Positions 9,522-17,660 of a stretch of DNA of 42,771 nt are shown here, in pieces; the stretch's first letter is position 1, and each line of letters starts with the position of its first letter. The notes below the pieces were generated by a model. That model was not told where the DNA came from. It did no database searches and saw only the letters and a program-made list of their open reading frames with translations. Source of the DNA: JACNLC01 sp964607375 (GTDB taxonomy: Bacteria > Fidelibacterota > Marinisomatia > SCGC-AAA003-L08 > JACNLC01); the NCBI GenBank assembly GCA_964607375.1, contig CAZSJY010000008.1, positions 1 through 42,771 of the forward strand, in the 5' to 3' direction. A program made the translations under genes and the position numbers.

Positions 9522-10493
9522 TTAAAACGCAAGCATCACCAAAACAATACCACTAATAGATGGTATAATCCACTTTTTAAGTTCTTTAACACCTGATTCA
9601 CCACTTACTTCTAATTCACCTTCAAAGCCTGTTTCAGTATAAATTGGAAATTCAACATTATCTATGTAAACAGTTTGGATATATTCAATTTCCTTATCAG
9701 ATGTGTACAAATACTCCTTGTGTTTTTCTGTAAAATTCTCTGACATGTATTGAAGCCAATAACTTTCTGTAGTATTTAAATCATGAATTTTATTTTTATG
9801 TGTAAATAGCGGTGCTACTTCTTTTGCTGTGATCAGGTTCTTTCTTAAAGGAGTTCTTTGTAATTTTGTTTTCTTTTTTTTGTAATCTTCACTATATGAG
9901 TAATAAGCTTTTTGCAGGATAATAAGCTCTTTTTCAATCAAACCAGGGTTTATTTCTTTGCTCGATTCAATGAAGCTGACTTTAATAAATTTACTACTCA
10001 ACACAAGTTTCTGCGCGATGTGAGTTTCAATAAAATTGTCAGGCTTTAGTTGAAACAGTTGTTTATTTAGTGGATTATACTGTAATTGAATTTCTTCTGA
10101 TTCAACAACATCTTTTCTGTTAATTAAAAAATATTGATTTAAATTGTTAACTATAAATGTATTAAATTCATGATTATTGAATAGAGATTTACATTTTGCA
10201 CTGTTACCTTTGATGTTTCTGCTAACATCAGTATCTTTGACTAAAATTATTTCTGGTAGTTTCGAATTTGAACCATATATAGTAATTTCATCACCGGCAA
10301 TAATTTCGTTCCCTGATTTCAAAGTAAATCTAATGCTGTCAATTTCTGTTAATTCTACACCAGTTTCTTCCAATTGTAGCATATTATATGCAATTTTCAG
10401 CGGAATAGTACTACGAATAGTAGTGTCATTGAATATTCTTTGACAAAATAATATATTTAGTATAAAAACAATATATGCAATATAAAATCTCAC
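9522..10493 (-). CDS. Exported protein with C-terminal membrane anchor, motor-cassette member
   Basis: 323 residues with no family that I recognise. The N-terminal hydrophobic segment (MRFYIAYIVFILNILFCQ) is a signal peptide. The body is beta-rich at first (residues 30-180), then contains a Lys-rich helical stretch near 195-230. The last 17 residues (WIIPSISGIVLVMLAF at the very end) are a hydrophobic anchor, so the mature protein should face the periplasm and be tethered at its C-terminus. It is the last gene of the 15709-9522 cassette, 16 bases after the MotB-like gene, which suggests a role as a periplasmic partner of the proposed motor. It has no sorting domain and no OmpA-like motif. Confidence 0.75.
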   Translation of the reverse strand: MRFYIAYIVFILNILFCQRIFNDTTIRSTIPLKIAYNMLQLEETGVELTEIDSIRFTLKSGNEIIAGDEITIYGSNSKLPEIILVKDTDVSRNIKGNSAKCKSLFNNHEFNTFIVNNLNQYFLINRKDVVESEEIQLQYNPLNKQLFQLKPDNFIETHIAQKLVLSSKFIKVSFIESSKEINPGLIEKELIILQKAYYSYSEDYKKKKTKLQRTPLRKNLITAKEVAPLFTHKNKIHDLNTTESYWLQYMSENFTEKHKEYLYTSDKEIEYIQTVYIDNVEFPIYTETGFEGELEVSGESGVKELKKWIIPSISGIVLVMLAF

Positions 10494-10509
10494 TTTATAT
10501 TCCTTCGTA

Positions 10510-11034
10510 TTATTCCTCGAGTATTATGATGTCAGCAACTGAATCCCAACTTCTGATTTGTTTTAGTATGTACTCATTATTCGTAGTTTTAACAGAATCC
10601 CACTCAAAATAATCATAGCTCTCATTTAGATAGGAAATGCTGAAATCTACTTTTTCATCTTCAACAAAACAGTTTATAACTAGTTCTGTTAATATTCCGT
10701 TTATCTTTCTAACTTGTTTCAGCTGATAAATGTCCATTGGAAAGGAAGTATGGTATATAAAGCGATAATATTCTCCTTCTGGCAAATCACTTACTTTCTG
10801 ATTGATCTGCTGTATATCGTTGTAAACATCTAACTTTGTCTGCAATTTAGTGAAATCTGAAATTGATATTGAGTCAATAATATCAGCATCTTTTGTAAAT
10901 AATCTTGTGCTTAAACCTACAGTTGGATTGAGTACAATAAACAGTATTCCAAGAGTTATACCCAGAACTGCCATTAACATAAATGTGTCTAAAGATATTA
11001 AGTAAATTTCGCCTGTATCTTGTGACCTTTTCAC
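10510..11034 (-). CDS. MotB/ExbD-like single-pass membrane protein
   Basis: 174 residues from a GTG at 11034, four bases after the stop of the MotA/ZorA-like gene; an ATG at 11094 would extend it by 20 residues but overlap that gene by 56 bases. Neither start has a clear SD. The N-terminus is short, then an Asp (residue 16 from the GTG) sits at the entrance of one hydrophobic helix: ISLDTFMLMAVLGITLGIL. This arrangement matches the proton-carrying Asp of MotB, ExbD, TolR and ZorB. The periplasmic part, about 135 residues, is mixed helix and strand and shows no OmpA/MotB peptidoglycan-binding motif that I can see. Its position directly after a MotA-like gene supports a two-subunit stator. The family assignment rests on topology, the Asp and gene pairing rather than strong sequence identity. 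Confidence 0.7.
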   Translation of the reverse strand: MKRSQDTGEIYLISLDTFMLMAVLGITLGILFIVLNPTVGLSTRLFTKDADIIDSISISDFTKLQTKLDVYNDIQQINQKVSDLPEGEYYRFIYHTSFPMDIYQLKQVRKINGILTELVINCFVEDEKVDFSISYLNESYDYFEWDSVKTTNNEYILKQIRSWDSVADIIILEE

Positions 11035-11038
11035 AGAA

Positions 11039-12607
11039 TTATGCTTTATTATTAAATGAATCTTTGATTTTAGAGAATCCTTTCTGAAGAGCATTAATTG
11101 AATCTTGAGAAAATATTCTTAAAGTATCAAAAGTACTAGTTATATACATTTTCAGATTTTTGGTGGAATATTTTAAATCCTTTATTTCTGATTTGTACTG
11201 TGTAATTTCATCTGAAAGTGATTTAAATGAAGTAACTAAACCACCAAGTTCTTTTTCAAGTAATTTTAGGTCTCGATTAACTTCTGTCAGACCATTTTCT
11301 GAATTATGTAACTTATCTGAAACATTTCCTAATGTAGAGTCTAAAGGATTTAGTTTCTTATTCAGTGAAGTAAAATCTTTATTGATGTTATTCAATTCTT
11401 TTTCACTTTGTTTAATACGGTCAGAAAATAATTCAATAACAGAATTTAGTGGTTCAAGTTTATCGTTTAGTTTTTCAATATCTTTATTAAACTCTGATAC
11501 TTCTTTATTTGATAATTTAAAGTTATCACTAATTTCGTTAACAGAATTGTTTAATTGAGTAATATCAGAAATTAATTTGTTATTCTCATTACTAAATTGT
11601 TCGATTTTCTCTGTTGCAGATTGAATTCTCTCAGAAAATGTAGCAACAACTATATTTACTTTACCGATAGAATTTGTAACACTTTCAGGATTAGATGAAA
11701 ATCCTTCAAACTTGAGAAATTCAGAATAAGTTTCGTGTAACCAAGTTTCATTAGTCTCATCTCGAAGTAAAATAGTTACTCCAAATTCAATAATTAAAGT
11801 AATTCCATGTGCTGTAATACTTGTAGCGACTGCAATCGAATTACCAAGCAATGACTGTTTAACTTGATCAATAAATGTCTTATTTAAAGAAACACTACTT
11901 GCGTCAAAATTAATGCCCTGATGCATTGCAACCCACATTTCAAAAAACGCGAGTAATAATCCTAAGAGAGTACCAAAAATTCCGAGACGGATAATCCAAA
12001 TCATTGATTTATTTGTATTTTCTATAAATGAAACAGTTCTATCACTCTCTCTGTTTAAAAAATCTTCATAAAACTGCGAAAAATATGTTTTCGAATTTTC
12101 TATTTTGAAAGAATTATATAAACTGGAAATAAATCTCTTTGGAAAACCAATATAATTTTGGGTTGAAATCAAACGAAGATTATTATATCGATTATCCGAG
12201 TCTTGAATAATTGATTTATCAATCTCGTTTTGTTCTTTGTAACAAACCCAAATGTACCAAACTCTTTTAAGAACAACAAAATTAAATAACACTAACAAAA
12301 CTATCATCGCATAGTAAATGTAAATTGAATTTCGTCTATCAAGAAGCTTAGAAACTGTTGTTGAAAACTCGCTATCAACATCTTCAACTAACTTGCTTAA
12401 AGTATAATGCTCTGTAGCTCCAAATTGTGATGTAGTGTAACCAATTTCTAAAGTTGCTTTTGATACAACAATTGTTAAGAGTATCATAACAAAAGTGATT
12501 GCAACTAGTTTGATTTTTTTAATCCGATAAAAATAACTCTTATAGAAGTCTCTCAACGATTGTAACCTTGTTTTATTGGTTTCAGTATCTTCTAAATTTT
12601 GATTCAT
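11039..12607 (-). CDS. MotA/TolQ/ZorA-like proton-channel protein with long coiled-coil tail
   Basis: 522 residues. There are four membrane segments, near 33-50, 95-118, 201-227 and 252-280, with a cytoplasmic loop of about 80 residues between the second and third, as in MotA. TM3 has LGIFGTLLGLLLAFF (G212, T213, G216) and TM4 has IAVATSITAHGITL (T265-A-H-G268), the equivalents of the LLGTVxG and TAxGL signatures of MotA/TolQ/ExbB channels. After TM4, residues about 315-520 are a long polar heptad-type region rich in Asn, Lys, Glu, Ser and Leu (for example LNKKLNPLDSTLGNVSDKL), predicted as coiled coil in the cytoplasm. This tail recalls ZorA of Zorya systems and is absent from TolQ and ExbB. 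It is followed by a MotB-like gene. Substrate ion and output are unknown. Confidence 0.8.
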   Translation of the reverse strand: MNQNLEDTETNKTRLQSLRDFYKSYFYRIKKIKLVAITFVMILLTIVVSKATLEIGYTTSQFGATEHYTLSKLVEDVDSEFSTTVSKLLDRRNSIYIYYAMIVLLVLFNFVVLKRVWYIWVCYKEQNEIDKSIIQDSDNRYNNLRLISTQNYIGFPKRFISSLYNSFKIENSKTYFSQFYEDFLNRESDRTVSFIENTNKSMIWIIRLGIFGTLLGLLLAFFEMWVAMHQGINFDASSVSLNKTFIDQVKQSLLGNSIAVATSITAHGITLIIEFGVTILLRDETNETWLHETYSEFLKFEGFSSNPESVTNSIGKVNIVVATFSERIQSATEKIEQFSNENNKLISDITQLNNSVNEISDNFKLSNKEVSEFNKDIEKLNDKLEPLNSVIELFSDRIKQSEKELNNINKDFTSLNKKLNPLDSTLGNVSDKLHNSENGLTEVNRDLKLLEKELGGLVTSFKSLSDEITQYKSEIKDLKYSTKNLKMYITSTFDTLRIFSQDSINALQKGFSKIKDSFNNKA

Positions 12608-12635
12608 TAAACTCTATTACTCCAAAACTATCAAT

Positions 12636-13649
12636 TTAAAAATTGAACGATATTCCTATTTTTATGGGAGGATCGACTAAGGACTTATACTCATCATTAT
12701 GAGTATTGTATGCAATATCAATAATTAGTGGGACACCCCTGTAATTTACCAGTACTCCTAATCCTAATCCAAAACTAATAGATGAAATTTCCGATATTTG
12801 ACTATATGGTAAATTCAATCCTGAACGGAAAAACAACTGATAATCTGAATTTGACAAATTGCGTGTTACTTCACAACCGAATGCAATATTTGATAAAATA
12901 TAATCCCCTGATTGTGTATTCAGATTTAGTAGGATATGTGTATATTTCGATTTAGTTATTTTACCGCTAATACCCATAGATACGATTTTTTGTACATTGT
13001 AAACATCTCTTTCAAGCTTAATCACTGAACCAAAATCTAGGGTCAAAAACTTTTTCTTAACAAAATCACCAAAGTAGTCTTTTATAGAATAAATAATCCC
13101 AAAATCTGACCCAGCAAAATAAAATTTACTATATAAAGTTGAGTATGATCTATAACCAGTTTTTAAATTCAACCCTATATTCATTCCTTTAATAGATTTA
13201 GCTGAAGAAAATATCATCATTGTTTCAGAACTATTGAATGAACCAATCTCTTCAATATCGTCATTTACAACTGAAGTTTGAATAATATCCTTCACCCCTA
13301 AATTTAGAAAATTAAAAGCAAAGTTGATGTTGTTTGTAGCCCATTTCCAACGAACACCTCCACACCAATAATTAAATTTAGTGGTTGCACTAGGAATATC
13401 GATTATAGAAGGATATCTGAATATAAATCCTGCTTCCCATTTTGATTGATTAATGTTTATCCCAGCCGGATTCCAGTATGTAGAAAAAACTCCTTGAGAA
13501 GATGCAACACCAGTACTACCCAAAGCAACTTCCCTTGGGGTAATTGGTGTTTGATAAAATGTATTTGGTGCACCGCCATAACCACCATTAGGTAAAACAA
13601 TACCGAGAAATGAAATAGTTAATATTATTTTAGGTAAATTTCTTAGCAT
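12636..13649 (-). CDS. PorV/UPF0164-like outer-membrane beta-barrel protein
   Basis: 337 residues. A signal peptide is followed by TPREVALGSTGVASSQ and then STYWNPAGI, the start typical of PorV/PorQ and related FadL-like barrels (R-x-x-x-[ML]-G-x-x-x-x-A ... YWNPAG). The rest alternates polar and hydrophobic residues in beta-strand style and ends in Phe (KIGISFNF), as outer-membrane barrels do. In type IX secretion PorV shuttles sorting-domain cargo on the cell surface; whether this paralogue does so is inference. It starts three bases after the stop codon of the cadherin-like gene and ends 28 bases before the MotA/ZorA-like gene, so it sits inside the cassette. Confidence 0.75.
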   Translation of the reverse strand: MLRNLPKIILTISFLGIVLPNGGYGGAPNTFYQTPITPREVALGSTGVASSQGVFSTYWNPAGININQSKWEAGFIFRYPSIIDIPSATTKFNYWCGGVRWKWATNNINFAFNFLNLGVKDIIQTSVVNDDIEEIGSFNSSETMMIFSSAKSIKGMNIGLNLKTGYRSYSTLYSKFYFAGSDFGIIYSIKDYFGDFVKKKFLTLDFGSVIKLERDVYNVQKIVSMGISGKITKSKYTHILLNLNTQSGDYILSNIAFGCEVTRNLSNSDYQLFFRSGLNLPYSQISEISSISFGLGLGVLVNYRGVPLIIDIAYNTHNDEYKSLVDPPIKIGISFNF

Positions 13650-13652
13650 AAC

Positions 13653-15709
13653 TTACTTTGATGCCATAATCCAGCTTGCTTTTATCTTTTCATCAGATTT
13701 CAATAAGATAATATACAAACCTTGTGAAATCGAAAAACCATCATCATTTCTACCGTTCCACCACTCTTGGTGTTGACCTACAGAATTATTTCCATCAATC
13801 ACTTTAACTGTTTTTCCTGAAGAATCTATTACCAAAATTTTAATTACTTCGTTACTATTATCGCTAGGAATACTGTACTCAATTAAAATATCATCTCCAG
13901 ATGTTGCTGGATTTGGAGCAGTTTTTATAACATAATTAACAGCAAAAACAGTAATAGTAACATAAGCAACTTCAGAATTTACTTCTCCATCATTTGCAAC
14001 ATAAGAGAATGAATCAATACCACTAAAAGCAACAAATGGTGTATATTCAAATGTACCATCATCGTTTAAAATAAGATTTCCATGTAATACACTATCTACT
14101 AATTCTACTGTTAATATGTCTNNNNNNNNNNNNNNNNNNNNNNNNNNNNNNNNNNNNNNNNNNNNNNNNNNNNNNNNNNNNNNNNNNNNNNNNNNNNNNN
14201 NNNNNNNNNNNNNNNNNNNNNATCCAAATCAAACATCTCAAACTCTAAACCCTCATCTATTGTCTGATCAGGAATACCAACAACAATAGGTGGATCATCT
14301 TCTGGGTTTACAACAGTAAAAACTGCTTCGTCGGAATCTGAATAATTATTTTCAGTATTGTCGGTTGCTGAAAAAGTAATAGTTTCAGTACCTTTCCAAT
14401 CATCAGCTGGAATATTTATTGTTGCTAAACCATATTCATTTATACTTATGCTAAGGTCTTCATTTCCGCTATAATCCCAAATCATTTCATCACCATCATA
14501 TTCGGTTAAATAATCATCTAAATCAATTACTTGAAACAACTCGCCTACTTCTAAAGTTTGATCTTCAATTCCAGACAGAACTGGTGGATTATCATTAGGA
14601 TCAATTACAGAAAATAGTACCTCTTCTGAATCAGAAAGATTATTATCGGTAAAATCTGTGACATTAAATGTAATTAATTCACTCCCAAACCAATCATCAG
14701 AAGGAGGAAAAATATTTACGAGATTATTTTCATTAATATTTATAATTAACTCAAAATTTCCACTAAATGACCACATAGTAGAATCACCATCATATTCGGT
14801 CAAATAATCATCTAAAATGAACGGAAGAAATTCACCTCCAATTCCAATTGATTGATGAGGAATTCCGAAAACGATAGGTGCATCGTCATCGATATTTAGT
14901 ATTTCAAATTCTGCAAATGTTGTGTCAGCTCCGCCGTTAGGATCTATACATATAAAAGAAATCTCCTCAAGACCAAACCAGTTAATATTAGGAGGTTCAA
15001 TGTTTATTTCATTGAAATCAGGATTAATAACATTTATTTGTAAAACAAGGCTGTTGAATTCCCAATTTAACTCTTCAAAAATATGGTCGGGGTCATAAAT
15101 GTAATCATTTAGTATAATGTTCTGAAAAGAATCACCTTCATTGATAGTTTGGTCAGATAAATCTGAGAATATAGGATTAGTACTTAAATCAACTCCGCAA
15201 TATCCACCAATAGCAAATAGACCACTCAAATCCCAACCAACATATTCAGTTGTTAAATCAATTATTTCTTGATTTTCACTTTGATCATAATATCGAAAAT
15301 ACATAATACGCCCTGTTAAAAATCCATCAATGATATTCTGAGTTTCAGGATCATCAGCGTATGCAATCATTTGTATTGTTCTGTCTGAAGTGAAAACTTC
15401 TGCACCTACACAAAGCATCGAATCCGGATCAGCGATTTGGTTCAAGGTGGTGTCGCAGAATATTCCTATTTCATCATCATCTACAAGGGATTCATTATAC
15501 AATGTTGATTCACCAACAAAAATCGTTTCTAAATTACTTGTTACATTAAATTGAAAATATTCTGTTCTTTCTGGCTGAAAAGACCATAATATTGTGAAAC
15601 AACAAAAGCACATTAAACTAAAATGCTTTATTGGTGCAACTTTACTAATATCAAAAATAGTTTTTAGAAAAGTAGCTTTTATTATTTTGTATATCTTTGT
15701 GTGAATCAA
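13653..15709 (-). CDS. Secreted cadherin-like repeat protein with FlgD-like C-terminal domain (interrupted by assembly gap)
   Basis: One gene broken by a run of 100 N. Upstream of the gap, about 496 residues: a signal-like segment (LMCFCCFTILWSF), then a beta domain with DDEIGIFCD and GRIMYFRYYD, then repeats of roughly 100 residues carrying DQTINEGDSF, LDDYLTEYDGD and DWxGxExITFxxxD, a cadherin/Ig-like pattern. Downstream of the gap, 156 residues stay open to the stop codon: a Big_9-like domain (DDGTFEYTPFVAFSGIDSFS), APNPATSGDDILIEYSIP, and a FlgD-Ig-like end (WWNGRNDDGFSISQGLYI). The apparent stop at 14111 arises only because the filler length puts the two parts out of frame; a true gap of length 2 modulo 3 restores one reading frame. 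The start is uncertain (TTG at 15709, ATG at residue 33). First gene of the motor cassette. Confidence 0.78.
14122..14221. other. Assembly gap (100 N)
   Basis: Exactly 100 undetermined bases, a standard scaffold filler, so the true length is unknown. It lies within the tandem repeats of the cadherin-like gene, which probably caused the assembly break. Confidence 0.99.
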
Positions 15710-15890
15710 AATCCTAGAACCTAAACAAATACTTTTTGTAGTATTCTCTCCGATACTTAATTAGTTTATTGACTAATAAATCATAAAATAAAAGTTAAAC
15801 ATATCTTCTGAACTTTTCAAACAAATAGAATGCTGCTTTTGAATTTATTTTGTGTTCTAATTTCACTATATTCAATAATGAAAATACCCT

Positions 15891-15926
15891 TAAACAAAAA
15901 AGGCTATTTCTCTGAAATAGCCTTTT
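15891..15926 (-). terminator. Rho-independent terminator of the pnt operon
   Basis: A perfect 12-bp inverted repeat, AAAAGGCTATTT (15898-15909) and AAATAGCCTTTT (15915-15926), with a five-base loop. Read on the minus strand it is followed by a T-rich tract. It begins 18 bases after the pntB stop codon. Confidence 0.9.
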
Positions 15927-15944
15927 AGTTTTTTTAGTTTAGAA

Positions 15945-17369
15945 TTAATCTTCTTTTAATGTTTCAACGAACTTTGATACTGTCGCTTTGGCATCACCGA
16001 ATACCATATAGTTATTTTCATAACCGAACAATTCATTATCAACACCTGCAAATCCTGGATTCATTGAACGCTTCAAAACGAATGTGGTTTTTGCATAATC
16101 AACATTCAAAATGGGCATTCCATAAATTGGACTTGATTCATCGTGTCGTGCAGCAGGATTCACAACATCATTTGCGCCTATAATGAGAGCCACATCAGTT
16201 GATGGAAATTCACCATTGATTTCTGCTTCATCAAATAGTTTCTCATATGGAACATTTGCTTCAGCTAACAGAACATTCATATGTCCAGGCATACGGCCAG
16301 CCACAGGGTGAACTGCAAACTTAACTTCGACACCTTCTTTTTCCAACTCATCAGCTAATTTGCGAACTTCGTGTTGTGCTTGAGCAACTGCCATACCATA
16401 ACCTGGAACAATAATAACTGAACCAGCAGCTTGCATTGTGTATGCTGCATTTTCTGCGCTCATCTCTTTCACAGTAACACCGGTTGCAGTTTTCGCTATG
16501 CTACCTGCGGAATCATCCACCTTACCAAATGCACTAAACAAAACATTGCCAAGTGAACGATTCATACCTTTACACATAATATTTGTAAGGAAGATCCCTG
16601 ATGCTCCTACTAAAGCACCACTAACTATTAAGGCATGATTTTGTAGAACAAAACCAGTCATAGCAGCTGCGATACCTGAGTATGAATTCAAGAGTGAAAT
16701 AACAACAGGCATATCTGCACCACCAATTGGGATTACCGATAAAATACCAAGCAACAAACCTATACCAAGCACAATATAAAACCACATCATATTGATATTA
16801 GTAGTTCCTGCTAAAAATCCACCCATATTGGTTACAGCAAAATATCCAACGACAAACATAACAACTAAAATCAAACCATTCAATATATTCTGTCCTGGAT
16901 AAGTTATAGGTTGACCGCTAATTTTACCTTGCAATTTCCCCCAAGCAATAAAACTACCTGTAAATGTTAATGAACCGATAATTACTGATAGCATGATAAT
17001 AATCAATGTAGTAGTATCATCATTAGCGGCATTTTTTCCAAGAATCTTAAAAAATTCTGCAGATGCAACCAATGCAGAAGCACCACCTCCAAAGCCATTA
17101 AATATTGCAACCATTTCAGGCATTGCTGTCATAGCAATTTTCATCGCAGAAACTGCTCCGATAATTGAACCAAGAACTATTCCACCAATAACCCATTCTA
17201 ATGGAATCGCATCCATCATGAACAGAGTTGCAGCAATGGCAATCAACATACCAACAGCTGACAGGAAATTACCTTGCCTTGCAGTATCAACTTTACCAAG
17301 TTTCTTAATACCTACGATAAAAAGTATCGCAGACACGATGTAAGAAATAAGAATTAAACTTTCTTTCAT
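15945..17369 (-). CDS. pntB: NAD(P) transhydrogenase subunit beta
   Basis: 474 residues, standard PntB length. The N-terminal two thirds hold multiple membrane helices (domain II). The C-terminal NADP(H)-binding domain III begins with VIIVPGYGMAVAQAQHEVRK and contains AGRMPGHMNVLLAEANVPY and IGANDVVNPAA, all diagnostic. PntB with the alpha subunits couples proton entry across the inner membrane to hydride transfer from NADH to NADP+, providing NADPH. A strong SD (AGGAGG) lies seven bases before the ATG. It follows pntAb by 12 bases and is followed by a strong terminator, so it ends the three-gene pnt operon. Confidence 0.97.
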   Translation of the reverse strand: MKESLILISYIVSAILFIVGIKKLGKVDTARQGNFLSAVGMLIAIAATLFMMDAIPLEWVIGGIVLGSIIGAVSAMKIAMTAMPEMVAIFNGFGGGASALVASAEFFKILGKNAANDDTTTLIIIMLSVIIGSLTFTGSFIAWGKLQGKISGQPITYPGQNILNGLILVVMFVVGYFAVTNMGGFLAGTTNINMMWFYIVLGIGLLLGILSVIPIGGADMPVVISLLNSYSGIAAAMTGFVLQNHALIVSGALVGASGIFLTNIMCKGMNRSLGNVLFSAFGKVDDSAGSIAKTATGVTVKEMSAENAAYTMQAAGSVIIVPGYGMAVAQAQHEVRKLADELEKEGVEVKFAVHPVAGRMPGHMNVLLAEANVPYEKLFDEAEINGEFPSTDVALIIGANDVVNPAARHDESSPIYGMPILNVDYAKTTFVLKRSMNPGFAGVDNELFGYENNYMVFGDAKATVSKFVETLKED

Positions 17370-17381
17370 TTGATTTTCCTC

Positions 17382-17660
17382 CTATTTCTTTTTGAACATT
17401 TTCAGCATTCGGTCAGTTACCAAATATCCTCCAACGACGTTAATCGTTCCGAAGACAATGGCACAAAATCCAAGAATTGCTAATAATTTGTCATTACCAC
17501 TTGCACCCACCGCCAACAACGCACCAACAATAGTAATTCCGGAAATCGCATTGGAACCGGACATCAACGGAGTGTGAAGTTGTGGAGGTACTTTACCTAT
17601 TAATTCTGCACCTGCAAAAGTCGCAAGTACAGCAATAAATACTAAAACTATCATTTCCAT
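17382..17660 (-). CDS. pntAb: NAD(P) transhydrogenase alpha subunit, membrane part
   Basis: 92 residues with three hydrophobic segments: MIVLVFIAVLATFAGAEL, NAISGITIVGALLAVGA and LLAILGFCAIVFGTINVVGG, corresponding to the membrane domain at the C-terminus of single-chain PntA. The motif PPQLHTPLMSGSNAISGI is typical. The gene is separate here, as in Rhodospirillum rubrum, so the transhydrogenase is the three-subunit form. Its ATG overlaps the pntAa stop codon by one base (TAATG), indicating translational coupling. Confidence 0.96.
   Translation of the reverse strand: MEMIVLVFIAVLATFAGAELIGKVPPQLHTPLMSGSNAISGITIVGALLAVGASGNDKLLAILGFCAIVFGTINVVGGYLVTDRMLKMFKKK

Noticed and set aside
11160..11558. 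Plus-strand 132-codon Ser-rich frame
   Set aside because: Antisense shadow of the coiled-coil region, caused by its repetitive codon pattern.
13653..13835. Separate 60-codon gene
   Set aside because: Its frame stays open upstream to the N gap and encodes the end of the cadherin-like protein; the putative start is an internal TTG.
14111..14121. C-terminus of the cadherin-like gene at 14111
   Set aside because: The stop codon is reached only by reading through filler N of arbitrary length.
9522..15709. A complete Zorya defence system
   Set aside because: Only ZorA-like and ZorB-like proteins are present, the ZorB-like one lacks an OmpA domain, and no ZorC, ZorD, ZorE or nuclease or helicase gene is nearby. 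PorV-like and cadherin-like partners are foreign to Zorya.
16993..17343. Plus-strand 116-codon frame
   Set aside because: Antisense to the membrane helices of pntB, which is certain.
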